From positions 670,881 to 734,880 of the forward strand of contig CAUYUJ010014349.1 in NCBI GenBank assembly GCA_963575745.1: DNA of 64,000 nt, in the 5' to 3' direction. The notes under the pieces are model-generated. The model was given only the letters and a program-made list of their open reading frames with translations, ran no database searches and was not told where the DNA came from. This document shows, piece after piece, positions 23,058-32,480 of the stretch; position 1 is the stretch's first letter; each line of letters begins with the position of its first letter. The position numbers and the translations under genes were made by a program. This DNA comes from Prorocentrum cordatum. Taxonomy: Eukaryota; Sar; Dinophyceae; Prorocentrales; Prorocentraceae.

Positions 23058-26000
23058 TCAAAGCCTCTGCCAATATTTACGACCATGCTCTAGCACAAGG
23101 GTCCATCCGAGGTGCCGGCGGCAGGCCTTGCAGCCGTTGTCTACCCACGTGCATTTTGGGCAGCCGAAGGGTCCACAGCCTGGCGGGCGCGGTGGCACGC
23201 GCCCCATCAAACCAAAAGCTGGCAGATCTCGCGCTGCCGGGACTGCTGGCATTGCAGGGTGCGCTGGTTCTACTGGGGCCTCCTCGGGGGCCTCCTCTGA
23301 GGCCTCATCCAGGGCCTCCTCTGGGGCTCCTGGGGCCTCCTCTAGGGCCTCCTCTGGGGCCTCCTCTGGGGCCTCCTCTGGGGCCTCCTCTGGCAGCTCA
23401 GCCTCTGATGATGATGATGGTGGCGATGTCAGCGCTGGACTCCCATCCATCGCAGATCCTGGATGGGAGCGTTCCTCATCATGTACTTGCGCAGCCTCAT
23501 CTGCTGACGCGATGTCCTCAGGCAGTGGGACCACAGTTTTCTCAACGTCAGCCTCCTCTGGTGTGTGCAGGGGGCTCGCCTCGGCTGCTGGCGGCTGCGC
23601 CCTGCTGTCAGCTCCAGCGAGATGACCCGTTGATAAGTCACAAGGAGTCCCGGGCTCAGCTTGATCATCTGAAAAATCCACGGGGAGGTCCTCTTCCTGT
23701 TGCACACTTGGTGATTCAGCCCTGGCTCGAGTCCTCTTGCCCTTGGATTTCGCCAGTGCCACATGAGGCTTCATCTTCTTAGCTTTGGGGCCCAGGCTCA
23801 GTTTCTGGTTCACATCAGCCTTTGTTTTTCTGCCTGCTGGAGCCCACGTTGCCCCTGGATTAGGCAGGCCTCGCTTTTGGCTAACAAGTTTGGGCTCCTG
23901 AGGTGCAAAGTCTTGCCATTGTATTGCAATGCTGGCGTCCATTCTCTCTTCCTGGCACCACGGCTTCAGAACAAATTCCAAATCCCACAACTTATCGATG
24001 TGCAAGGTCTTCTCAACATTCTGCCTGACCCATTCTGACAGGTATTGGGCAGCCCTGTCCATGCACCAAGGGTCCAGACTCACAGCTTCACTTGTTTTCG
24101 TGTACTTCTTGGCCAACTCCCTTCCGATGAGATTTCGCGCCATGACTACAAGATTCGGTCCTGGGGTGACCCTCGAACTGTCTAAGAACTGCAGGTCAGC
24201 TGCGCGCATCACAAGCAGTGGTGTTTGCGACAACGCCTTGCTGGACATGTAGTGCTTGACCATCAGGAAGACATCATCGCCTCGTAGTTCGCTTTCAGAG
24301 CTGATCGAAAACTTTCCAAAGTCCAGCTGCTTGTCGTCCCCACCAATCACCATGTCTTCGTAGCGTACGAACATATAGAGATGCGAAGAACCCTTTCCAG
24401 CATGGCCAGTATATGGATTGTTGAGAGGTGCAAAGAAATTGGTCCAGTTGCGAGCCACATGAAGTTGCTCGACGACCAAGGCTCTGCCCCGGGAAGGCTT
24501 CACTTTCCTCCGCATGACATCCATCACATCCACCAGGTTTTCCAACACACTTTCTCTTGCAATGATAGCTCCACATACGCTGAACCTCTGGTCCTGGTCG
24601 ATGTGCGTGTGCCCTACCTGCATGCCCGCCCACGTTGCAGTGCGGAAGCAATGCCGAGCAGTGATGTAAGATAAGAACGTAAGCACGGTGTTGTTTCTAT
24701 TTTCTCGTGATGTATTGTCAACTTGTAGCCACAGATGTCGTGGCATCATCGCGCCTCTTGAAGTCAATTCTGCTTTGGCATGCTCGATGACGTGGCTGAT
24801 CATTTCGATTGTGCTGTTGGGGTCTTTTCTGACATCAGCGTCTGCAACAAAGTAGTACTCAGCTATGCCATGACATGTCGCACCCGTGAAATGAAGCTGA
24901 GGTCTGAATGATGTATCCCCATCTGCCTGTTGCCAATCGACATGGCGTGGTATCTTGAACTTTGATTGGTCCATCCCATCGATGCAAATAACAAGGGTAC
25001 CGTCATCTGGCGCATCAGCCCCAGGCCTCGTCGAGGCCTCAGACAGGAGGCTTCTGTGCTTGTAGATTGCCCGGTCCTCACGCATGATACGAAGATGCCC
25101 TGCCAGACCCTTCCGCACAGCGAGCTTCTCCTCGTCTGAAATGGCCTCAGCGCGTGCAACTCTGTATTTGGCACAAGCCTCGCACATTTTATGCTGCCCT
25201 CTCGTTCTGAATAACAACGTAGATTCCCATGGTTGAAAAGCACGGCGAAAAGTTGAGTAGCTGCATGGCTTCTCTTCGTTCCCAAGGTCATCCCACCATT
25301 CGCAAAACATGTCATGCAGTTCCTGCCATGTGAATGGATTGAGATATCTTGGCTGCAGCCCTGAAATCTCACGCAGTTCTGGCATCGCTTGAATGTCGAT
25401 ATGCAAGTCATCGTGTCGAAACATTGATTCGCGAATCACATCAGCCTTATTTCCGTCGTCTTCACCGTCAATGACTCTGCCTTCAGCGAGGCTCTCTGCA
25501 ACATGAGTGTACAACCAATCGAAGAACGCGTGGGCTTTCACATGCTCGGTGCTGCCATACACCCGGGTTGAGCTTTTCCGCCCATCCGGTGGTGCCCCAA
25601 AACCTCCATCACACAGATGCTGTTTGATCCTGTCAAAGCGTTTTGTGGAAATACCAATCAGATCACAAAATTGTCTCCGACCTGTCAGTGTCTGTCCGAG
25701 AAGCACAACACATCCATCAGGCATTTGCTTGATCAGCTCACAAATGTACATATTTTGCCTCTGGAGGTCGAAGGAGTCAAATTCACTTCTGAGTTGTGCG
25801 AGCTTATCAAACATAGGCTCTGCTGCGAACGCAGTTTGACATGCAGCGGTCTTCCAAACATCGTCGTCACCCATCCCATGACCACATAATTTGAGTGCAT
25901 CGTCCACTGAGCCCTGGCTGTCTTCGTCGGAGGTTAAATGAGAAGGACCATCCAAGCTCGCTCCATCGGATAACAACAATGCACTGAGAGATGATACAGC

Positions 26001-26096
26001 CTGGCTTTCACTGCAAGAATCTTCCTGACAATCGCTGCATGAAACGTGATGGCTGCATTCTGTATCGGAAGCGTCTGAATCAGACACAGCAAGCAT
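23058..26096 (-). CDS. Intronless DDE-transposase-like gene, 1012 aa, with a relict spliced leader at its start
   Basis: One uninterrupted frame from ATG 26096 to TGA 23060-23058. The N-terminus is Ser/Asp/Cys-rich. Around residues 370-500 lie LVICIDGMDQSKF, LWLQVDNTSRENRN and MQVGHTHIDQDQRFSV, a spacing typical of an RNase H-like nuclease; D373/D376, D459 and the HTHID cluster are candidate metal ligands. The pattern DN..eN.N followed by GHTH.D.D resembles DUF7869-type transposase-like proteins, from memory. CEACAKYR precedes the core. The C-terminal third is Lys/Arg-rich, then has EEAP repeats (23270-23400) and ends with a Cys cluster (FGCPKC, GCKACR), possibly zinc binding. The start codon lies inside a DinoSL-like sequence, so the gene is probably a retroposed mRNA copy. 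Intact and therefore probably young. Confidence 0.75.
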   Translation of the reverse strand: MLAVSDSDASDTECSHHVSCSDCQEDSCSESQAVSSLSALLLSDGASLDGPSHLTSDEDSQGSVDDALKLCGHGMGDDDVWKTAACQTAFAAEPMFDKLAQLRSEFDSFDLQRQNMYICELIKQMPDGCVVLLGQTLTGRRQFCDLIGISTKRFDRIKQHLCDGGFGAPPDGRKSSTRVYGSTEHVKAHAFFDWLYTHVAESLAEGRVIDGEDDGNKADVIRESMFRHDDLHIDIQAMPELREISGLQPRYLNPFTWQELHDMFCEWWDDLGNEEKPCSYSTFRRAFQPWESTLLFRTRGQHKMCEACAKYRVARAEAISDEEKLAVRKGLAGHLRIMREDRAIYKHRSLLSEASTRPGADAPDDGTLVICIDGMDQSKFKIPRHVDWQQADGDTSFRPQLHFTGATCHGIAEYYFVADADVRKDPNSTIEMISHVIEHAKAELTSRGAMMPRHLWLQVDNTSRENRNNTVLTFLSYITARHCFRTATWAGMQVGHTHIDQDQRFSVCGAIIARESVLENLVDVMDVMRRKVKPSRGRALVVEQLHVARNWTNFFAPLNNPYTGHAGKGSSHLYMFVRYEDMVIGGDDKQLDFGKFSISSESELRGDDVFLMVKHYMSSKALSQTPLLVMRAADLQFLDSSRVTPGPNLVVMARNLIGRELAKKYTKTSEAVSLDPWCMDRAAQYLSEWVRQNVEKTLHIDKLWDLEFVLKPWCQEERMDASIAIQWQDFAPQEPKLVSQKRGLPNPGATWAPAGRKTKADVNQKLSLGPKAKKMKPHVALAKSKGKRTRARAESPSVQQEEDLPVDFSDDQAEPGTPCDLSTGHLAGADSRAQPPAAEASPLHTPEEADVEKTVVPLPEDIASADEAAQVHDEERSHPGSAMDGSPALTSPPSSSSEAELPEEAPEEAPEEAPEEALEEAPGAPEEALDEASEEAPEEAPVEPAHPAMPAVPAARDLPAFGLMGRVPPRPPGCGPFGCPKCTWVDNGCKACRRHLGWTLVLEHGRKYWQRL
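23270..23400 (-). repeat. In-frame GAGGCCCC-type coding repeat
   Basis: Within the DDE-like gene, a 12-bp unit encoding Glu-Glu-Ala-Pro is repeated about eight times with variants (EALEEAPG, EASEEAP). It keeps the frame and forms an acidic low-complexity linker before the C-terminal Cys cluster. Confidence 0.85.
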
Positions 26097-26116
26097 GAGC
26101 CAAAACAGGCTACGAA
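26094..26116 (-). other. Relict dinoflagellate spliced leader overlapping the DDE-like start codon
   Basis: On the minus strand the DNA reads CGTAGCC, then TG, then TTTTGGCTCATG. Compared with the DinoSL, CGTAGCC and TTTTGGCTCA are exact; the A between them is replaced by TG, and the final AAG reads ATG. The initiator ATG therefore arises from one substitution in the leader. This is the expected mark of a retroposed trans-spliced mRNA. Confidence 0.7.
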
Positions 26117-27030
26117 TTGACGATTCAGATGGTGATGGCAATGTCTTATGGGATCACCAAGCGGTCTCTGCTGATAAACTCGTTTTAGGACATCCCCTTT
26201 GGAGCCCCACAGCTTGTTGCATTGTGCCCCATTGGTCACGAGAGCCTCAAGGGATCCCCAAAACGCCCCTGCAAGGGTCTGCCGATGTTTGCGCCTGATG
26301 TCGTGGATGGGGTTCTGTTGCGACCCTCTGGGAACCCTCTCAGAGGCACTTGTTAGATACTGCTATGGCAATATTGAAGGAATGGCGACAGGGTTGCCAA
26401 GTAGACAGAAGGAAGGCCAAATATGTTTATCCCGAAGACGTCGTTCCGTAAGACTTTTCAGAGGGCTTGCAGGCCACGATGGGGGCAAGGGGGGAGTCAT
26501 GTCAGAACACCTTTACAGGAACCCCTGCAATGACCACAAGGGACCCAGACTATCCAGCATATGTCACTAAGAGCTCTCAAGACGCCCTGAAAAAGGCGAG
26601 TCCTTGAAACGGGTGCACTAATCATTGCGAATGGATTCGTTAGGGGCTGCCCCAGGTCTCCTGGAATCTTCTCGGGAACAGGTGTGTGCCTTTTCTGGCA
26701 TAGTGCGACGACAATGAAGTGAGAGTAAGAAAAGACAGCGACGAAGAAGGGCAATAAAAGGATGATGAGAAAGACAAGAATGTGGAACATGAGGCAGATG
26801 AGGGAGCAGGAAGAGGAACGGCAGGAGGAGGGAGAAGGAAGAGGAACATCAAGCAATATACGTCGGAGGGGGAGGGGAACAGCGGAGTTCTTTTGACGTG
26901 GCGAGAATTCTTTTGATGTGACGAGTCGTTCGCGGCCCGCTGCCGGCCCCAGCGGCTGCCGGCGCGGCGGCGGCCGCCCCGGCCGCGGCGCCGCCCGCGC
27001 TTAGCGACGGCGGCGGCGGCGACGCTGGGA
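26117..27030. other. No gene recognised
   Basis: 26117-26690 is ordinary composition with no motif-bearing frame. 26700-26880 is rich in AGGAAGAG words. 26890-27010 is GC-rich and shares the word GGCCGCGGCGCCGCC with 13590-13610. It leads into the palindromic element at 27031. Confidence 0.45.
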
Positions 27031-27184
27031 GGGCCCCGACGTATAACCGCGCCGTCTTGGTCCGCCACCAGGGTTTGGAGTTTGGTGCATAGACGCCCCC
27101 CCTCCCGTGGATGCGGGGGGCGGGGCTTCCAATGCGCCGAACTTCTGGGCCGACCAAAACGGCGCGGTGTATGCATCGGGGCCC
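27031..27184. repeat. Palindromic element 1 (inverted-repeat, intron-associated)
   Basis: The left arm from 27031 (GGGCCCCGACGTATAACCGC, then GCCGTCTTGGTC) is the near-exact reverse complement of the right arm ending 27184 (CGACCAAAACGGCGCGGTGT, then ATGCATCGGGGCCC). The interior also pairs imperfectly. GGTGCATAGACGCCCCCC at 27084 recurs, inverted, in element 3 at 28081-28098. About 154 bp. Confidence 0.75.
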
Positions 27185-27248
27185 TGCCCTTCTTGGGCGA
27201 TTTGGCGGATCCCGAGCTCCGTGACCGACTTGCGCCCGGCCCACCAGG

Positions 27249-28266
27249 GCCGCCACCTCGTCGTGCGCGTCGCCATCAGCGAGTTCCTCGCTGAGCAGGG
27301 GCTCGAGGGCGCACAGCGCTGGTCGGAGAGCGCCAACTGTGCACCTACACCGATCCTTGATCCTGGCCAGGCCGATCCTAGGCCCCACCTAGGCCCAGGA
27401 TTGGCGCATGTGCTTTCCTGGCCAAGCCGGGCGGGCGTATACGCCGATCTTGCGCCCAGGATCGGCCAAGCTCGGTGTAGGTGTATAGTTGGCGCCCTCC
27501 CAGGACGAGGGGTCAAGCGCGCCGCGAAATCGCTCGCCGCGTGGGCCTGGAGCCGACGGCGCTCGACCGCCACGTGGCCACCCCTCGGGGCGGGCGAGCC
27601 CACCCCTAGCAACCCGCGCCCTTCCGCGCGACGGCCCCTCGAGGTTCCAGTAGGTGGACGTCGAGGGGGGCGTCGTGGAAGGGCGCGATTTGCTGGGGGG
27701 GTCAGTTCGGCCGCGCCCGACCAGGATGAGGTCGACGAGATCTTCGCCCAGGAGCTCCAGCACGCCCCGCCCGACAGCCGGCCCGGGGCCCAGCAGCCGC
27801 CGCAGCGGTCCGAGGCGGAGGAGCTGCGCATCCTCACGCTCAGGCTCCGCCAGCTCCCGCGCGAGGATCTGCTGCGGCTCTACCGGGGCGAGTTCCAGGT
27901 CGGGGAGAGAAAATCGGTCAGGTAAGTGTTCCTGCCCCTCCTCCTCCCCCCCCAGGGTGCGGCTGGTGGCGCACCTGGCGGGTGTGTTCGGAGGGCCCCG
28001 ATGTGCACCTCTCGTTTTGTCGGCCAAGAACCAAGGAGGTTTGTGCATAGGAGCTCCAGCTCCCGCCTGTCCGGAAGCGGGGGGCGTCTATGCACCGATC
28101 CGCGGCCGACCCAAACGACGTGGCGTGTACATCGCCCCCCCCCCCCCAGGTGGCCGAGCTGGCGGAGTGGGGGAACTTGGCGAGGCAGCTCGATCAGGCC
28201 GCCGCCGCCGCGGCCGCCCGGGAGGCCCGGGCGGCCCAGGAGCCGCCGCGGGCGGCGCCGCCGTAG
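27249..28266 (+). CDS. Probable small multi-exon gene; only the last two exons are well supported
   Basis: Supported exons: 27725-27916 (encoding DEVDEIFAQELQHAPP to LLRLYRGEFQVGERKS) and 28150-28266 (VAELAEWGNLARQLDQ, Ala-rich, stop TAG 28264). Junctions CG|GTCAGG and CAG|GTG are both phase 0. Upstream exons are likely between the palindromic elements, for example 27249 to about 27320 (RHLVVRVAISEFLAEQGLEG) and around 27510-27630, but their frames are not settled. If so, three successive introns each hold one palindromic element. The protein would be helical with Leu/Arg heptads. No family recognised. Confidence 0.4.
27330..27496. repeat. Palindromic element 2
   Basis: The left arm GCGCCAACTGTGCACCTACA at 27330 and the right arm, whose complement begins GCGCCAACTATACACCTACA at 27496, form inverted ends of about 23 bp. 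Interior CGATCCTGGCC and TAGGCC words are also inverted. The architecture and the ACACC/GGCC words resemble elements 1 and 3, but the sequence is distinct. Confidence 0.65.
27995..28140. repeat. Palindromic element 3, inside the last intron
   Basis: The left arm from 27995 (GGGCCCCGATGTGCACCTCT, then CGTTTTGTCGGCC) pairs with the right arm ending 28140 (GGCCGACCCAAACGACGTGG, then CGTGTACATCGCCCC). It lies within the intron 27917-28149 and its right end almost touches the acceptor (poly-C then AG). It shares both its arms and an 18-bp interior word with element 1. Confidence 0.75.
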
Positions 28267-28740
28267 GCGCCCCTTCCTCCTCTGTAGTCCTCGTCCTTCG
28301 TTCTCTTCGTAGTCGTCGGCCTCCTCCTTCTCTCGTCCCTCGCCTCTCTCGATCCCTCGCCCTCGCCCTCCTCGTTGTCGTCGTCGCCCCCCCCGTCCTC
28401 CATCGGCGCCCGACGCCCAGCCCGTCGGCCAGCCCGACGCCGAGCCCGTCGCCCAGCCCGACGCCCAGCTCGACGCCGAGCCTGTCGCCCAGCCCGCCGG
28501 CAGCGCGCGAGCGCCACTGGCGATCACCACTTTCAAAACGTTCATTGGTTATTCGATTGATGAAGCCGGGCACGCATGTCCTCGACGGCCAGCCCGACGC
28601 CGAGCGCGACGGCCGAGCCCGACGCTCAGCTCGACGCCGAGCCCGTCCCCCGGCCCGACGCCGACGCATCCAGCTGGTGCCGCGCGCGCGAAGCTCGTCG
28701 CGGCGAGTGTCCAAAGGGCCCCTCCTCCTTCCTCCTCCTC
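28267..28740 (+). repeat. GC-rich degenerate tandem repeat (CCCGACGCC type)
   Basis: From about 28380 to 28670 words such as CAGCCCGACGCCGAGCCCGT recur every 12-24 bases. A shorter relative occurs at 31430-31495. The flanks 28267-28380 are CTCGTCC low complexity. No gene supported. Confidence 0.6.
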
Positions 28741-29110
28741 ATCCTCCCTTGGGGCCCTCTTTGGCCTCTCTTGGGGCGCTCTTGGGCGTTCTTGGGCCCG
28801 CATTGGGCTTCTCTTGGGCTCGCCTTGGGGCTCTCTTGGGCCATCGTGGGGCCATCTTGGGGCCTCGAGAGCCCATCGGAATCGAAAAAACGAGAAGGCA
28901 AAAGCATGGATAATCCTGAAGTGTCTGAAGGATTTTGGCCCTCTCGGGGACGTCCTTGGGAGGCTCCGCGGCACTTGGATCCGTCGCGGGGCGGCATTGG
29001 AGCCTCTTGTAGACATGATGGGAGCTATCTTGAGTCATCGAGGGCTATCTTGAGCGATCTTGAGGTCATCTTGAGTTCTCCCGGGCCCTTTTGGCGCCAT
29101 CTTGGGCCAA
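28741..29110 (+). repeat. Phased TTGGG/TTGAG repeat with a period of about 11 bp
   Basis: Between 28741 and 28870 TTGG starts at 28749, 28761, 28771, 28782, 28792, 28803, 28814, 28825, 28836 and 28858, with spacing mostly 10-12. After an interruption the TTGAG form continues at 29030, 29050, 29060 and 29071, then 29091 and 29102. Bases between the words vary. Confidence 0.8.
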
Positions 29111-30034
29111 ACCATACGCGCCAACTACCCGCGGGACCCCCCCCGTCCAGGCCCGGAGGGGTTGGGGGGGCGAATGGGAAGAAGGGGGTTGAACAGAACG
29201 GTCCTCCTCCTCCGGCTTCGTGGTCCAAAGCGGTTGTCGGGCGACCCCCCGTCGTCGTCGTCGTCGCCCATGTCGTCGCGTCGTGGTCGGTGCCGTCGCC
29301 CAGTAGTCTGCCGACGTCGCCCCGCGATGTTGGAGCCTCGATCCTCGCTCGACTTCGAAGTTCGACTCGACGGTTGATCCTCGGACCTCGACGTCGACCT
29401 CGATCCTCGGACCTCGAGCCCCGAACTTCGGCCCTCAATATTCTCGACATTCTCCATCGAAGCTTGGTCCTCAACCTCAATTATCAATCCTCAATCACAT
29501 GTGGTCCCAGGCAGAGGCCGGCCCCCCCCCATCTCCTTGCTCCCCTCACCCCCCTCCCTCTCTCTCTTCTCCCTCCCCTCCTTTCCCTCCTCTCCCTCCC
29601 CTCCTCTCCCTCCCTTCTCCCGTCTCCCTCCTCTCCCTCCCTCCTCTCCCTCCTCTCTTCTCTCCGCCTCTCTCCGCCTCTCGGGCCTTCCCGGCGATGG
29701 CGGCGCCGCCTTCGCCGCCGCCGTCGTCGCCGTCGCCGCCGCCCCCGGCCGCGGCGGCCGCGGGCGAGGCCAGCCAGGCGGCCGCTGGCATCTCCCCAGA
29801 CTTGTTGTCCCCATGTCTCCGTCTCCGCCCCCGCTGCCCCCTGTCCCCCCTCCGTCTCCGCCCGCTTCAGCTTAGCTTCTCCACCGAGGACCCCAGTGGC
29901 GCAGTTCGCAGGCGCCTCCCCCACCCAGGACAACGCTTCGCGGCCCCATAGGGAGCTCCACCGAAGGGGGAGGACGCACCCCTCCCCAAACGCATCAGGT
30001 GGACATTCGAACCAATATTCGAATCGAGAGTGGC
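29111..30034. other. Low-complexity and GC-rich DNA; possible short exon only
   Basis: 29250-29480 has TCGTCG and TCGACC words, 29530-29680 is CCCTCC-rich, and 29698-30010 has an open frame starting MAAPPSPPP that is dominated by Pro/Ala/Ser. No convincing gene. Confidence 0.4.
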
Positions 30035-30225
30035 ATCGGTAACGAGGTCGATTGGGTGAGATCGATAGTGAGATCTATTCGACGCCGATATCTATATCAA
30101 TTGGATGGCATCGACATCGATTGAACATCGATAAAACATTGGATGAGATCGATTGGATGAGATCGATAAAACATGATCGATAGTGTGATCGGTTGGTTGT
30201 GCTCGATAATGAGATCGATAAGGCC
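30035..30225 (+). repeat. Left array of GAGATCGATA-type repeats
   Basis: Degenerate repeats of GTGAGATCGATA and GATCGATT, comparatively AT-rich against its surroundings. The complementary sequence forms the array at 31015-31175, so the two flank the ORF between them as inverted repeats. Confidence 0.7.
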
Positions 30226-30308
30226 CCGATGGCCAACCATCAGCTCAGCGGCTTCCGCAGCCGTTTGGGGGTCGAGGTGGTGGCGCGCTCGCGGCTTCGG
30301 CGCCCAGT

Positions 30309-30968
30309 ATGCTGCCGAGACCGCCTCGGCACCCTCCTCCCGCGGCGCTCCTGGCGAATGCGAGGCCGACGGCGCCGCGGCACCCTCCTCCCGCGGCGCT
30401 CCAGGTGCCGCCGCGCCGCGGCACGTGCCCGGAGCCGCGCGTGATACCGCCGCTCCGCATCGCGGCGGCCACGGGTGGCAATTGGGTGGCTGGCGGAGCC
30501 GTGGTCGCCGAGCGCGACTCCAGGTCCAGGCCGTCCGCGCGCGAGGAGGCGCCAAGGCCTGGCGCCGCCTCGCCGCCGCCGAGGTCGCGGAGCCCCGTGG
30601 GGGCGGCTGGCAGAGCCGATGCCGGCGAGGAGGTGGCTGGCGGAGCCGAGGCTGGCGAGAAGGTGGCTGGCGGAGCCGAGGAGTTGGCTGGCCGAGCCGA
30701 TGAGGTGATCGAGGAAGCTGCCACCAGGCTGCTGCACGCCATGAGGCTGCTGCACGCCGAGATGCAGGTCGACGATGCCATGGCAGAGGCGCAGCTGCGC
30801 TGGGAGGAGATAGCGGAGCTGTGCAAGCCCTACCAGGAGGCGGCGGAGCGCACCACGCCGCCGAGTTGCAGGCGGCGCGGGCGGCGGCTGCGGGGGCGGG
30901 CCGTGCGGCTCCAGCTGAGCGCGGCCGAGATCATCAGCTTCGTGTTGCCCGAATGGTCCGCGCTGTAG
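30309..30968 (+). CDS. Hypothetical ORF between inverted GATC arrays, 219 aa
   Basis: ATG 30309 to TAG 30968. The first 100 residues are Pro/Ala/Arg-rich and doubtful. From about residue 95 a 30-bp unit encoding VAGGAE..GE repeats, followed by a convincing helical segment (EEAATRLLHAMRLLHAEM, AQLRWEEIAELCKPY). The last 35 codons are Arg-rich; another frame there is also open, so a splice or frameshift near 30870 is possible. No family recognised. Its position between inverted arrays suggests it may be cargo of a non-autonomous element. Confidence 0.35.
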   Translation: MLPRPPRHPPPAALLANARPTAPRHPPPAALQVPPRRGTCPEPRVIPPLRIAAATGGNWVAGGAVVAERDSRSRPSAREEAPRPGAASPPPRSRSPVGAAGRADAGEEVAGGAEAGEKVAGGAEELAGRADEVIEEAATRLLHAMRLLHAEMQVDDAMAEAQLRWEEIAELCKPYQEAAERTTPPSCRRRGRRLRGRAVRLQLSAAEIISFVLPEWSAL

Positions 30969-31014
30969 GGCGCTGTCGGGTGTTTGGCCCCGCGTGAGTT
31001 GGGACTGGGCCCTC

Positions 31015-31175
31015 GAGCCTCACATCGACCTCACTATCGATAACATCATCGATCTCACTGAATGGTGGATCTCAGTATCGATCCAACTATCGCTCACACT
31101 CTAGACCAAGCTATCGACCTCACCTAAGAGGTCACTACCGATCTCACTATCAATCCCGTGGTCGACCTCACGCAC
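31015..31175 (-). repeat. Right array, inverted relative to the left one
   Basis: Words such as GATCTCACTATCGATC and ATCGACCTCAC are the reverse complement of those at 30035-30225. Confidence 0.7.
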
Positions 31176-31906
31176 TCCAAACCTCCGACGCATCCATAAA
31201 TATTTTGGGGAGGGGCCCAGGGAACGACGCAACGATTATATATATATATAGGCAATCACGAAAGAGAGGATGAGAGAGGCGGATGGGGGATATGTATATA
31301 AGGGGGGAGACAGCGCGCGACCCAAGACGGCCCAAGAGGCTTCAAGGATGGCTCCAAGACGGCCCAAGAGCCCCAAGACGGCGCCTCCCGAGCCCGCCCC
31401 GCCGCCTCCCGAGCGCGCCCCGCGCGAGCGGCCCGACGCCCAGCCCGGCGCCCAGCCCGACGCCCCGCCGACGCCCAGCCCGACGCTGGGCCCGCGCCAT
31501 CAGTTTTTCTCAGAATTTCTCTCCCCCCTATCTCCGAACTCCGAATATCCTTTTCAGAACTTCTCCTCCGCCTATCTTCTCCTCCCCCCTTATGCCCTAT
31601 TCCTCCTCCTCCTCCTCCTCGAACCTCGGACCTCTTCCCCCCTCGGCGGAGTTTGCAGCGGCAGCGGGAAGAGTAGCAGCGGAGGAGGAAGGGGGATCGG
31701 CGACAGGAAGGAGGAGCAGCATAGGAAAGAGCAGCAGAGGAGGGGGAGGATAAGGAGGAAGAGGATGAGGAGGAGGAGGGGGGGGGGGTAGGAGAAGGAA
31801 GAGGAGGCGGATGAGCAGGAGGGGGAGTTTGGGAGGAAATGAGGGATCATCAGAGGGAAGACGAGGAGGGGGGAGGGAGGAGCAGCAGCAGGGGGATTAG
31901 CAGCAG
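31176..31906. other. Repeats and low complexity before the next gene
   Basis: A short TA run at 31239-31251; a phased CCAAG array (31322-31378, spacing 9-12), which is the reverse complement of the TTGGG arrays; CCCGACGCC words at 31430-31495; and GGAGGA-rich DNA at 31660-31900. No gene supported. Confidence 0.6.
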
Positions 31907-32480
31907 ATGGAAGAGCGCCGCCAGGACCCCATGGCGGCCTTGAGCGATGCCGACGAGGGTGCCGACGCCGCGGCGGTGGACGACGCGGCCATGGCGGAGC
32001 TCACAGACGTCGAGGACAAGCCGCGCCCGCGCGGCCAACGCCAACGCTTCTTCCCCATCCGCCTCCGGACCTGGCCCCTCCTCCGTCGTTCCCCATTCCC
32101 CTTGCCCGATTCCCTGCTGCGCCGTTCCAATTCCTCCGCGTTCCCATTCCTCTCGCGTTCCCATTCCCCCATTCCCTCTTGCCCCTTGCCTTTCCTCCGC
32201 CGTTCCCCATTCCCCTTCCCCTGGCCCCCCGTGCGCCCTACTTCCCGCTCTTCCCCATTGCCCGCCGCCCGATCGCCGTCGCCCGCCGCGATCGTCAGGG
32301 CGGGCCCAGCTCCGACGACCAGTCTGACGACGCCTCCAGCGACTCGTCGTCCGCCGACCGGCCGGTGCTCAAGAGCTGCGGCCTCGTCCAGCCAGAGCGC
32401 GCGCCGTTGGGCCAGGGGGTGCCTCCGCGAGCTCCGCCGCTGCCGCCGCCCACGGGCGCGGGGGTAGCGAGGGCGAGGAG
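31907..32480 (+). CDS. Possible acidic N-terminal exons of the following gene
   Basis: Two short frames look coding: 31907 to about 32035 (MEERRQDPMAALSDADEG, Asp/Ala-rich) and 32299 to about 32480 (GGPSSDDQSDDASSDSSS, then SCGLVQPERAPLGQG). The second begins right after TCAG. The DNA between is CCCCATT low complexity. They could be 5' exons of the gene at 32906 or a separate small gene; the splice donors are unresolved. Confidence 0.3.

Noticed and set aside
26497-27388. Overlapping minus-strand frames near 27 kb
   Set aside because: They cross the palindromic elements, which read open on both strands; the plus-strand exons join better.
28741-29110. The 11-bp arrays as tandem spliced-leader relics (22 nt is twice 11)
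   Set aside because: Relict leaders stack with a period of about 15-16 nt after trimming at the internal AG, and the arrays lack TAGCCATTTTGG.
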